A DNA stretch of 55,491 bases from positions 1-55,491 of the forward strand of contig JAFEDF010000240.1 in NCBI GenBank assembly GCA_018241785.1, in the 5' to 3' direction. The notes beneath the pieces are model-generated. The model had not been told where the DNA came from. It searched no databases and saw only the letters and a list, made by a program, of their open reading frames with translations. Every line of letters begins with the position of its first letter. Positions within the stretch are counted from its first letter, which is position 1. This DNA is from Pseudomonadota bacterium. GTDB taxonomy: Bacteria; Pseudomonadota; Gammaproteobacteria; Burkholderiales; Casimicrobiaceae. Positions 36,879 through 45,498 of the stretch are shown here, one piece after another. A program made the position numbers and the translations under genes.

Positions 36879-37694
36879 ATGCCGTCAATCGAACGACACG
36901 TTGCCATCAGGCTGCTTGGATTCGTCGTGCCTCTGTGCCTCGCCCTCGCCGGCTGCGCGACGATGAGCGCCGCTCCGGCGCCGGGCGCGTCACGGCTCGC
37001 GACGATCGCGAAGCGCGGCACCGTCGAAGTCTGCACGACGGGCGACTACAAGCCGTTCAGCTACTACGACCCGAAGACCGGCGCATTCGAGGGAATCGAC
37101 ATCGACATGGCGCACTCGCTCGCAACGGCGCTCGGGGTCAAGCCCGTCTTCGTCAGGACGACGTGGGGCCACATTCTCGACGACGCGACCGACGGCCGCT
37201 GCGACATCGCCATGGGGGGCATCTCGATCACCCTTCCGCGGCAGAAGAAGGCCTCGTTCAGCATCCCTTACCTCGTCGACGGCAAGACGCCGATCACCCG
37301 CTGCGAGAACGTCGCGAAGTTCGCGACCCTGGCCGAGATCGACCGGCCCGGCGTTCGCGTGATCGTCAATCCGGGAGGTACGAACGAGAGCTTCGCCCGC
37401 GCGCATCTGAAGCACGCGGCGATCACCGTGTATCCCGACAACGTGACGATCTTCGGGCAGATCGTCGACGGCAAGGCCGACCTGATGATCACCGACGCGA
37501 CCGAGACGCGGCTCCAGCACAAGCTCCATCCGGAGCTCTGCGCCGTGCATCCCGACAAGCCGTTTACGTTCTCCGAGAAGGGCTACCTGATGCCGCAGGG
37601 AGACGCGGCCTACCAGGGCTTCGTCGACCAGTGGCTGCACATCGCGCTCGCCGACGGGACCTATCGCAGCATCAGCGACCGCTGGCTGAAGTAG
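36879..37694 (+). CDS. pheC: Cyclohexadienyl (prephenate/arogenate) dehydratase-like protein
   Basis: A 271-residue protein with a periplasmic substrate-binding-protein fold. It matches the PheC group closely: TTGDYKPFSYYD, MGGISITLPRQKKASFS, YLVDGKTPITRCENV, VIVNPGGTNESFARAHLKHA, HPELCAVHPDKPF and VDQWLHIALADGTYR. PheC enzymes convert prephenate to phenylpyruvate and arogenate to phenylalanine in the periplasm. The N-terminus has a lipobox (LALAGC, Cys26), suggesting a membrane-anchored form. A solute-binding role cannot be excluded, but no permease genes adjoin it. The start at 36879 is supported by AAGG 8 nt upstream. Confidence 0.75.
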   Translation: MPSIERHVAIRLLGFVVPLCLALAGCATMSAAPAPGASRLATIAKRGTVEVCTTGDYKPFSYYDPKTGAFEGIDIDMAHSLATALGVKPVFVRTTWGHILDDATDGRCDIAMGGISITLPRQKKASFSIPYLVDGKTPITRCENVAKFATLAEIDRPGVRVIVNPGGTNESFARAHLKHAAITVYPDNVTIFGQIVDGKADLMITDATETRLQHKLHPELCAVHPDKPFTFSEKGYLMPQGDAAYQGFVDQWLHIALADGTYRSISDRWLK

Positions 37695-37756
37695 GCGCAA
37701 GGCGCGCCGGCGCGGCGGCACGCAACCGCGGCGGCACCCAAGCGCGGTGCGGCGAC

Positions 37757-38533
37757 TCAGGCGGGAGCGAGCTCGACGATCGCCGGCGCGTGATCCGAGG
37801 GCTTCTCGCCCTTGCGCGCGTTGCGGTCGATCGTCGACGACGTGCAGCGCGGAGCGAGCGCCTCGGATACGAGTATGTGGTCGATGCGCAGCCCGAGGTT
37901 CTTCGGAAACGCGAGCTGGCGGTAGTCCCACCAGCTGTAGACGTTGGGCGGCTGATCGAAGAGGCGGAAGCTGTCGACGAGGCCCGCCGCGAGGAACGCA
38001 CGAAACGCCGCACGCTCGGGCTCGGAGCAGAGCACCTGCCCCTCCCACATCCGCGGATCGTGGACGTCGCGGTCGTCGGGGGCGACGTTGAAGTCGCCGG
38101 CCATCACGAGCTTCGGGTGGCGCTCGATCGCCTCGCGCAGGTGCTGGGCGACCGCACGGCACCAGCGCAGCTTGTAGGCATACTTCTCCGAGTCGACCGA
38201 TTGCCCGTTGGGAACGTAGACGCACACGACGCGGATCCCGGCGACCGTCGCCGCGATCACCCGCTTCTGCTCGTCGTCGAAACCGTCGACGCCGTGTTCG
38301 GGCTCGTCGAGGGCGAGCCCCTCGCGCGCGAGGATCGCGACGCCGTTGTAGGTCTTCTGCCCGGAGTACACGGCGGCGTACCCGGCAGCGGCGAGCGCAT
38401 CGACCGGAAAGCGCGAGTCATCGAGCTTCGTCTCCTGCAGGCAGACGACGTCGGGCGCGTGCTCACCGAGCCATGCGAGGAGGCGCGGCAGCCTGACGTT
38501 GAGCGAGTTGACGTTCCAGGTGACGAGTTTCAT
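37757..38533 (-). CDS. xthA: Exodeoxyribonuclease III / AP endonuclease
   Basis: A 258-residue EEP-fold nuclease for abasic-site repair. Signatures are MKLVTWNVNSLNVRLPRLL, DVVCLQETKLDD, SGQKTYNGVAIL, GDFNVAPDDRDVHDP, and LRIDHILVS with SDHAPAIVEL at the C-terminus. It ends the operon running from amgK, 22 nt after the DUF4124-glutaredoxin gene. Confidence 0.95.
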   Translation of the reverse strand: MKLVTWNVNSLNVRLPRLLAWLGEHAPDVVCLQETKLDDSRFPVDALAAAGYAAVYSGQKTYNGVAILAREGLALDEPEHGVDGFDDEQKRVIAATVAGIRVVCVYVPNGQSVDSEKYAYKLRWCRAVAQHLREAIERHPKLVMAGDFNVAPDDRDVHDPRMWEGQVLCSEPERAAFRAFLAAGLVDSFRLFDQPPNVYSWWDYRQLAFPKNLGLRIDHILVSEALAPRCTSSTIDRNARKGEKPSDHAPAIVELAPA

Positions 38534-38555
38534 CGGATACCGCGTACGTCCGCGG

Positions 38556-39179
38556 TTACTGCGGGTATCCGGTTCCGGGGCCGGAGGACGCGGCGGCCGG
38601 CGCTGCCCCCGCGGACGGCGCGATGGCGGGCGATGCCACCGTGGGCGGTGCGCCGGCGCGCGATGGCGCCGGCGCGCCTTCGCCCGACGCGGCCGGTGCC
38701 GTCGCGCGAAGCGGCGGAGCGCTCTTCGGGTAGCCCGCGGCGTCGAGCATCGATTGCCACTGTGCCTCGTTGTAGCCGATCGCGACGCCGCTCGTGCCGA
38801 CCTGCAGCACCGGTGCGGATTCACCGCCGGTCAGGGCCTTCAGCTTCGCGACCCCGTCTGCGCGGGTGACGAGCACGACGGAGTGCGGCACGCCGCGCTT
38901 CGCGAGCAGCGCCTCCGCGTCGCGACACACGTCGCCGCAGTCGAACGTGTAGAGGGTCACCGGATTGCGCTTCATCGCATCGCGCGTCGCGAACGGAAGC
39001 GCATCGGTGTCGATGACGTTCGCCGAGAGGCTGCGCTGCGTCGTGTCCTTCGCGGAAGGAGGCGGCGGCCGGTCCGAGTACACGACGCGGCCGGTCGGAT
39101 CGACGTAGCGGTACATGGTCTGTGCCGACACCGCGGGCAGCGCGAGCGTCGGGAACAGGATTGTCAGCGCGAGCATCAT
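38556..39179 (-). CDS. DUF4124 and glutaredoxin-domain exported protein
   Basis: A 207-residue protein with a signal peptide (LALTILFPTLALPAVSA), a DUF4124 segment (MYRYVDPTGRVVYSDRPPPP) and a glutaredoxin-like domain. The domain's active site is VTLYTFDCGDVCRDAEALL, a C-x-x-x-C arrangement in place of the usual C-x-x-C. A GGESAPVLQVG cis-proline region follows, then a Pro/Ala-rich tail. The ATG at 39179 has GAGG 5 nt upstream. It lies 19 nt after the MurU-OpdA gene. Confidence 0.78.
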   Translation of the reverse strand: MMLALTILFPTLALPAVSAQTMYRYVDPTGRVVYSDRPPPPSAKDTTQRSLSANVIDTDALPFATRDAMKRNPVTLYTFDCGDVCRDAEALLAKRGVPHSVVLVTRADGVAKLKALTGGESAPVLQVGTSGVAIGYNEAQWQSMLDAAGYPKSAPPLRATAPAASGEGAPAPSRAGAPPTVASPAIAPSAGAAPAAASSGPGTGYPQ

Positions 39180-39198
39180 GGCAACCTCGCCGGCGGGT

Positions 39199-41994
39199 TC
39201 ATGTATCGACGAGGCCATTATGGCGCAGAAGTGCGTCGAGTTGCGGCGGGCGTCCGCGGAAGGCGACGAACGATTCGAGCGCCGGGCGCGTTCCGCCGAC
39301 CGCGAGGATCGCGTCGCGAAACCTCGCGCCGACCGCGGGAGAGACTCCGCCGGCTTCCTCGAAGGCGTCGAATGCATCGGCGGCCATCACTTCGGCCCAC
39401 AGGTAGCTGTAGTAGCCCGCAGCGTAGTCTCCCGCGAATACGTGGTCGAAGTGATGGATGAAGCGGTCCCACGGGGGATACGGCTCGACCGCGACTTCGG
39501 CGCGCACGCCGTCGAGGATGGCGTACGCGCGCGTGAGCGCGTCGCGCGGCGGCTGCGCGTCGGTCGCCGGGGCGCCGCCACCGTGCACGAGGAGGTCGAA
39601 CAGCGCGAGCTCGAGCTGTCGCGCGAGCGCCATCCCGCCGCCGAAGTTGCGCGCGGCGAGCATGCGCCGGTAGAGCTCGTCCGGCAGCGCGCCGCCGGCG
39701 GTCGCGTGGGCGGCCATCGAGTCGAGCACCTCGCGATTCCAGCAGAAGTTCTCCATGATCTGGCTCGGGAGCTCGACGGCGTCCCACTCGACCTCCTGCA
39801 GCCCGGACACGCCGGCGACGTCGACGCGGGTGAGCAGGAGGTGCAGCCCGTGGCCGAACTCGTGGAACAGCGTGATCACCTGCCGGTGCGTCAGGTGCGG
39901 CACGGCTCCCGCGAGCGGCGCGGGAAAGTTGCAGGTGAGCCATGCGAGCGGGCGCTGCAGTGACGCGCCAACCCGCCGCCGGTTGATCGCTTCGTCCATC
40001 CACGCGCCGCCCTGCTTGCCTTCGCGCGCAAAGAGGTCGAGGTAGAACTGGCCGATCAGCTCGCCGTCACGGCCCGTGATCGCGTAGAAGCGCACGGCCG
40101 GGTGCCAGACCGGTGCATGGTCCTCGCGGATCGACACGCCGTAGAGCTTCTCCACCAGCCGAAACAGGCCGGCGAGCACATGGTCGAGCGGGAGCCATGC
40201 ACGCACTTCCTCCTCGGAGAGGGCGAAGCGATGCTGGCGGAGCTTCTCGGCCGCCCAGGCGATGTCCCACGCAGCGAGCTCGCCGATGCCGAGCTCTTCG
40301 CGTGCGTACGCCGAGAGCTCGGCTCGATCGCGGAGCGCAAACGGATGCACGCGCTGCGCGAGATCGCGCAGGAAGGCGAGTGCGGTGTCCGGGGAGCCTG
40401 CCATCTTCGTCGCCAGCGAGAGCCCGGCGTAGCTCGCATGGCCGAGAAGGCGTGCCTCCTCGTCGCGCAGCGCAAGCACCCGCGCGACGACCTCGCCGTT
40501 GTCGTGCTGCGGGGTCTCGCCGCGCTCCGACGCGACCGTCACCGCGGCGCGATGCATCGTCGCGCGCAGCGCCCGGTTCGCGGCGTGCCGCATCACCGGC
40601 TGATAGCACGGGGCCTTCAGCGTGAGCTTCCAGCCGTCCAGCCCCTCCGCACGCGCCGCATCGCGCGCGGCAGCCTTCACGTCGTCGGGCACGCCGGCGA
40701 GAAGCGCCTCGTCGATGACGTGATGCGACCACGCGTCCTCGGCGTCGAGCACGTTGTCGTCGAAGCGCGCGGCGAGGGTCGCGAGCTCCTCGCGGACGGC
40801 TTTGAGGCGCTCGCGCAGCGGCGCCTCGAGGCCGGCGCCGCCAAGCCTGAAATCGCGCAGCGCGTGCGTGACGACGCGCTGTTGCGCGGGAGAGAGTCGC
40901 GCCATCCCCGGGCCGTCGGCGAGCTGCCGGTAGCGCGCATGGAGCCTCGGATCCTGGGCGACCTCGGAGTCGAAGCCGGTGACGCGCGGCAGCACTGCGT
41001 TGTAGGCGGCGCGCACGGCGCCGGTGCTCGCCACGGCATTGAGATGGCCTGCGATCGCGAAGGCGCGATCGAGCTCGTCGAACGGCGTCTCGGTGGGTGC
41101 GACGACGTGCTCCCAGTCGGCGGTGGCGCCATCGCCGGCGACCGCCGCCACCGCGGCGCGCGCGCGCGCCAGAAGCGCGTCGATCGCGGGCTCGATGTGC
41201 CGTGCCTCGATCAAGTCGAAGCGCGGCAGTCCGGAGAAGTCGAGCAGCGGATTCCCGCTCCCGGCGGCGGCGCCGACACCGGGGTCGGAAAGGCTCGCGT
41301 CGAGCGCCGCGAGGTCAGCGGGCGTCCCGGCGTTGACCCACGCGCCGTCGTAGAGCTCGCCCGAGACGAGCCCGCGCGCGATCCACTCGCGCAGCAGCGG
41401 CAGCAGCGGGGCCTTCGATCCCGGCGGGACCGCAGCGAAGAGCGCGCTGTCGTAGATGCCGATGTTGCCGTAGGTACAGCGCGGAGCACCGTCGAGGCTG
41501 ATGCGGCCGTCGCCGAACGCGAAGTCGCCTCCGGCGTGCCAGACTGGATTCGGCACCATGACGAGGTGTACGCGAGGCGGCGAGCCGCTGCGCTCCATCT
41601 CTGCGATGCGCGCGGCGAGGCCGCGGTAATCGTAGTCCGTCCACACGTCGCCCGACACGATGACGATCGGTCCCGGACGCAACAGCGGCAGCGCGTGTGC
41701 GATGCCGCCGGCGGCCTCGAGCGGTTCGGGTTCACGCGACCAGGCGATCGAAACACCCCAGCGCGAGCCGTCGCCCAGCGCATCGACGAGCCGCTCGCCG
41801 AGCCACGCGACATTGATAGCGATCGTATCGAAGCCGGCGCGCGCAAGCGCCTCGATCTGGCGGACGATCAGCGGCCGCCCGCCGGCCGGAAGCAGCGGCT
41901 TCGGCGTCGTGTCGGTGAGCGGGCGCATGCGCTCGCCGCGCCCGGCGGCGAGGATCATCGCCCGCGCGGTGCCCGAACGCTTCTCCGCCGTCAT
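39199..41994 (-). CDS. MurU-OpdA fusion: MurNAc-1-P uridylyltransferase joined to oligopeptidase A
   Basis: One 931-residue frame with two complete enzymes. Residues 1 to about 235 are a MurU-type nucleotidyltransferase (MILAAGRGERMRPLTD, PKPLLPAGG, SGDVWTDYDY, TYGNIGIY), which makes UDP-MurNAc in the cell-wall recycling route with AmgK. A 12-residue linker (about 236-247) leads into an M3 oligopeptidase A of normal length (248-931). It starts NPLLDFSGLPRFD and carries the zinc motif H711-EFGH-715 and GYYSYLWAEVMAADAF. No ATG, GTG or TTG lies in frame across the junction; the first is a TTG at residue 261, already inside the OpdA domain. amgK is 31 nt upstream. Confidence 0.85.
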   Translation of the reverse strand: MTAEKRSGTARAMILAAGRGERMRPLTDTTPKPLLPAGGRPLIVRQIEALARAGFDTIAINVAWLGERLVDALGDGSRWGVSIAWSREPEPLEAAGGIAHALPLLRPGPIVIVSGDVWTDYDYRGLAARIAEMERSGSPPRVHLVMVPNPVWHAGGDFAFGDGRISLDGAPRCTYGNIGIYDSALFAAVPPGSKAPLLPLLREWIARGLVSGELYDGAWVNAGTPADLAALDASLSDPGVGAAAGSGNPLLDFSGLPRFDLIEARHIEPAIDALLARARAAVAAVAGDGATADWEHVVAPTETPFDELDRAFAIAGHLNAVASTGAVRAAYNAVLPRVTGFDSEVAQDPRLHARYRQLADGPGMARLSPAQQRVVTHALRDFRLGGAGLEAPLRERLKAVREELATLAARFDDNVLDAEDAWSHHVIDEALLAGVPDDVKAAARDAARAEGLDGWKLTLKAPCYQPVMRHAANRALRATMHRAAVTVASERGETPQHDNGEVVARVLALRDEEARLLGHASYAGLSLATKMAGSPDTALAFLRDLAQRVHPFALRDRAELSAYAREELGIGELAAWDIAWAAEKLRQHRFALSEEEVRAWLPLDHVLAGLFRLVEKLYGVSIREDHAPVWHPAVRFYAITGRDGELIGQFYLDLFAREGKQGGAWMDEAINRRRVGASLQRPLAWLTCNFPAPLAGAVPHLTHRQVITLFHEFGHGLHLLLTRVDVAGVSGLQEVEWDAVELPSQIMENFCWNREVLDSMAAHATAGGALPDELYRRMLAARNFGGGMALARQLELALFDLLVHGGGAPATDAQPPRDALTRAYAILDGVRAEVAVEPYPPWDRFIHHFDHVFAGDYAAGYYSYLWAEVMAADAFDAFEEAGGVSPAVGARFRDAILAVGGTRPALESFVAFRGRPPQLDALLRHNGLVDT

Positions 41995-42025
41995 GGGCGC
42001 CCCGCAGGTGCCGGTCGCATGCGCA

Positions 42026-43036
42026 TCAGCCGCGCCTCGCGCGGGCCTCGAGTGCGTCGAGCGCGCGCCGCAACGGGTCGAATTCGCGATAGCGCGAAGC
42101 GGCGCGCCGCAGGTAGCCGGCGACGCGCGGCATGTCGGCGACATAACGGTCCTTGCCGTCGCGATGAGCGAGGCGCGCGAAGATTCCGAGCACCTTCAGT
42201 TGCCGCTGCATTCCCATCCATTCGTAGTCGCGGAAGAAGCCGGCGAAATCGGCGCCGACCGGAAGCCCCGCGGCCCGCGCGCGCTCCCAGTAGCGGATTG
42301 CCCAGTCGAGCTCGCGTTCCTCGGGCCAAGCGACGTACGCGTCGCGCAGGAGCGACACGAGGTCATAGGTGACCGGGCCGATCACCGCGTCCTGGAAATC
42401 GAGGACACCCGGATTGGGCGCGCAATGCATCAGGTTGCGCGAGTGATAGTCGCGGTGAACGAAAACCCGCGGCTGCGCGAGGTTATTGGCGACGAGGAGG
42501 TCGAACGTCGCGGCCAGCGCTTCGCGCTCGGCCGGGGTCGGCGTCACTGCGATGTGCCGCGCGAGGTACCAGTCGGGGAAGAGGGCGAGCTCGCGCCGCA
42601 GCAGCGCGTCGCCGTATTCGGGCAGCACGCCTTCGCGTGTCGAGCGCTGCCAGAGTACCAGCGCGTCGAGCGCATCGAGATAGAGGCGGTCGGCGCTCGC
42701 TTCGTCGAGGACGTCGGCGTAGGTGCGATCGCCGAGATCGCTCATCAGCACGAAGCCCCGCTCGACGTCGGAGGCGGCGATCTGCGGCGCGTGGACTCCG
42801 GCGTCGACGAGGAGGCCGGCGACGTGCACGAAAGGGCGGCAATCCTCGCGGCCGGGAGGGGCGTCCATCGCGATCAGCGACGCGGCACCCGGAGCGCCGC
42901 GATGCACGCGAAAGTAGCGCCGGAAGCTCGCGTCGGACGACGCCGGCGCGAGCGAGAACGCGCGCGTCGCGAGCGTCGAAGCAACCCACGCGCGCAGCGT
43001 GTCGAGCCGTGGATCGGCGGAAGGAGCGTCGGGCAT
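42026..43036 (-). CDS. amgK: Anomeric MurNAc/GlcNAc kinase AmgK
   Basis: A 336-residue aminoglycoside-phosphotransferase-fold kinase that phosphorylates MurNAc at C1. With MurU it provides the recycling shortcut to UDP-MurNAc. Motifs are SSDASFRRYFRV, the Brenner-type loop VHRDYHSRNLM and VLDFQDAVIGPVTYDLVSLLRDAY. The ATG at 43036 opens the four-gene run amgK, murU-opdA, DUF4124-glutaredoxin, xthA. It is divergent from lptD, and the two share the palindromic promoter. Confidence 0.88.
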   Translation of the reverse strand: MPDAPSADPRLDTLRAWVASTLATRAFSLAPASSDASFRRYFRVHRGAPGAASLIAMDAPPGREDCRPFVHVAGLLVDAGVHAPQIAASDVERGFVLMSDLGDRTYADVLDEASADRLYLDALDALVLWQRSTREGVLPEYGDALLRRELALFPDWYLARHIAVTPTPAEREALAATFDLLVANNLAQPRVFVHRDYHSRNLMHCAPNPGVLDFQDAVIGPVTYDLVSLLRDAYVAWPEERELDWAIRYWERARAAGLPVGADFAGFFRDYEWMGMQRQLKVLGIFARLAHRDGKDRYVADMPRVAGYLRRAASRYREFDPLRRALDALEARARRG

Positions 43037-43099
43037 CGGATCGCGCGCGCGGGTGCGCAGTTCGCGCGCAGCCAGAACAGCGAAACCGCCGGCGCCGGG

Positions 43100-43121
43100 G
43101 CTAGAATGCGCGGATTCTAGC
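43100..43121. promoter_or_regulatory. Palindromic bidirectional -10 element, amgK / lptD
   Basis: A perfect inverted repeat GCTAGAAT-N6-ATTCTAGC contains TAGAAT, a -10-like hexamer, on both strands: 43102-43107 for lptD and 43119-43114 for amgK. Each predicted start point falls inside the other's -10 box, so the two promoters should compete for polymerase. The pattern is seen directly; promoter activity is inferred. Confidence 0.6.
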
Positions 43122-43146
43122 AAAAGCGATTGACTGCAACCCGTCG

Positions 43147-45474
43147 ATGAAGCTCCCTGCAGGCGCGTCCGCCGCAGCGGTCGTTGCGCTCGCGGCGTTC
43201 GCCGCCGCGCGAGCGGACGCCGCAGACGAGCTCGTCCTCAAACCATCGCTTTCGATCGCGGCACCGGCCGCGGCGCCGGCGCCGGGGCGCGTCGCGTCGT
43301 CTCGGCCCGCGACCGGCAGCGAGCCTCGCGGAGCGCTGTTCCTGCGCGCCGATCGTCTCGAGGGCGATAACCAGCGGATCACCGCGGAAGGCCACGTCGA
43401 GCTTCGCACGCGCAACGAGACGGTGCTCGCCGACAAGTTGTCGTATTCGGCCGATACGCAGGTGATCCACGGCGTCGGCGACGTCCTGCTGCGCCGTGGC
43501 GACGACTGGATCAGCGGGCCCGAGGTCGAATACAAGCGCGACACCGAGACGGGATTCTTCAGGAAGCCGCGCTATTTCGTCTCGGAGGCTTCCGGACACG
43601 GCGCCGCCCGCGAGATCCGCTTCGCCGGTCCCGATCGCTACGAGGCGTCCGACGCGACGTACACGACCTGCGTCGCGACCGATCCCGACTGGTACCTGCG
43701 CGGCGGCGAGCTCGAAGTCGACAACCTGCGCAAGGTGGGCACGGTTCACGACGCGACCGTGCACTTCCTCGACGTGCCGGTGCTGTACACGCCGTGGCTC
43801 GACTTCCCGCTCACCAACGCGCGCAAGTCGGGCTTCCTCACCCCGGCGCTCGGATCGACCGGCGTGCGCGGGCTCGAGGTCACCGTCCCCTATTACCTCA
43901 ACCTCGCGCCCAACTATGACGCGACGCTGACCCCCCGGCTGATGAGCAAGCGGGGACTGATGCTCGGCACGCAGTTCCGCTACCTGATCGGCGACCCGGC
44001 CGCGGCCGACGGACATGCGGGCGGCGAGATCGACGCCGAGTACCTCCCCCACGATCGCGTGACGGGCGACAACCGCTATCAGCTCGCCTGGCAGCACAAC
44101 CAGCAGTTCACGCCGTGGCTCGGGGGCTTCGTCAACCTGCAGAAGGTCTCGGACGACACCTATTTCGCCGACTTCGCCGACCGCATCGCGATCACGTCGC
44201 AGAAATCGCTGCCCCGCGACGCCGGCCTGCAGGCGGCCGGGGGACCGTGGACGATCCTCGCCCGCACGCAGAGCTTCCAGACGCTGCAGGACCCGAGCGC
44301 ACCGGTGACGCCGCCGTACAACCGCGTGCCGCAGGTCCTCGCGACGCTGCAGGACACCGACTGGATGGGGCTCACGTGGAGCGGGAGCGCCGAGTTCGCG
44401 CGCTTCACCCAGCCGGCACTGGTGCCGACGGGCGATCGGCTCGTGCTCTACCCGACGGTCGCGTGGAGCCGGCAGGGCCCGGCATGGTTCGTCACCGCGC
44501 GCACCGGCGTGCAACTGCGCGAATACTCGCTCGACCAGACGACGCCGACGCTGCCGGATCTCCATCCGGGCTACGCGATTCCGGTCACCAGCGTCGACGC
44601 GGGGATGTTCCTCGAACGCGACGTCAACATCGCGGGTACTCCGCTCACACAGACCCTCGAGCCGCGCGCCTACTACGTCTACGCCCCCTATCGGCGGCAG
44701 GACAACGCCCCGATATTCGACACCGCGCTCGACGATTTCAATTTCTCGCAGCTCTTCTCCGACAATCGCTACATCGGAAGCGATCGCATCGGCGACGCCG
44801 ACCAGCTGACGCTGGCGCTCACCTCGCGCTTCCTCGACCAGGGAACCGGAGGCGAGCGCCTGCGCGTCGCGGTCGGGCAGCGCTTCTACTTCAAGGACCA
44901 GCGAGTCAGCCTCTCCGAACCGCTGCGCTCGGCGGCGACGTCGGATTTCCTCGCTTCCGCCGAGGGCAAGCTCTCCGACGCCTGGTCGCTCGCGAGCCTC
45001 CTGCAGTACAACTTCGACAACAACGAAGTCGAGCGGCTGAACGCCGGCTTCCGCTATACGCCGTCGCTCGGCCGCGTGCTCAACTTCACCTGGCGTTACA
45101 CGCGCTCGCTCACCGACCCCACCGGCCTGCCGACGCAGATCAAGCAGGTCGACCTCTCGGGCCAGTGGCCGCTCGACGCGCGCTGGAACCTGATCGGGCG
45201 CTGGAACTACTCGCTGCACGACCGGAAGACGCTCGAAGCGGTGGCTGGCATCGAGTACAATCGCGACTGCTGGGTGCTGCGCGTCGTCGGCCAGCGGCTC
45301 ACGACGACCACGCAGCAGGCGACCACGTCGATCTTCGTGCAGCTCGAGTTGAACGGTCTCGCGCGGGTCGGAACGAGCCCGCTCGATCTCCTGCGCCGCA
45401 GCGTTCCGGGCTACCGGCCCACCAACGAGCCGACGCCGCCCGAAGGCGGACCGGCCCCGCTTCCCGAGTACTGA
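43147..45474 (+). CDS. lptD: LPS-assembly protein LptD
   Basis: A 775-residue outer-membrane beta-barrel that inserts lipopolysaccharide with LptE. After the signal peptide comes an OstA-type jellyroll (LFLRADRLEGDNQRITAEGHVELR, ADKLSYSADTQVIHGVGDVLLRRGDDW). The barrel follows with YTTCVATDPDWYLRGGELEVD, which contains one conserved cysteine region, TPWLDFPLTNARKSGFLTP, and strand-like segments to a near-terminal SIFVQLELNGLARVG. surA follows after 24 nt, the usual arrangement. Confidence 0.94.
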   Translation: MKLPAGASAAAVVALAAFAAARADAADELVLKPSLSIAAPAAAPAPGRVASSRPATGSEPRGALFLRADRLEGDNQRITAEGHVELRTRNETVLADKLSYSADTQVIHGVGDVLLRRGDDWISGPEVEYKRDTETGFFRKPRYFVSEASGHGAAREIRFAGPDRYEASDATYTTCVATDPDWYLRGGELEVDNLRKVGTVHDATVHFLDVPVLYTPWLDFPLTNARKSGFLTPALGSTGVRGLEVTVPYYLNLAPNYDATLTPRLMSKRGLMLGTQFRYLIGDPAAADGHAGGEIDAEYLPHDRVTGDNRYQLAWQHNQQFTPWLGGFVNLQKVSDDTYFADFADRIAITSQKSLPRDAGLQAAGGPWTILARTQSFQTLQDPSAPVTPPYNRVPQVLATLQDTDWMGLTWSGSAEFARFTQPALVPTGDRLVLYPTVAWSRQGPAWFVTARTGVQLREYSLDQTTPTLPDLHPGYAIPVTSVDAGMFLERDVNIAGTPLTQTLEPRAYYVYAPYRRQDNAPIFDTALDDFNFSQLFSDNRYIGSDRIGDADQLTLALTSRFLDQGTGGERLRVAVGQRFYFKDQRVSLSEPLRSAATSDFLASAEGKLSDAWSLASLLQYNFDNNEVERLNAGFRYTPSLGRVLNFTWRYTRSLTDPTGLPTQIKQVDLSGQWPLDARWNLIGRWNYSLHDRKTLEAVAGIEYNRDCWVLRVVGQRLTTTTQQATTSIFVQLELNGLARVGTSPLDLLRRSVPGYRPTNEPTPPEGGPAPLPEY

Positions 45475-45498
45475 CTGGCGTTCTTCAGGAGTCCTGTG

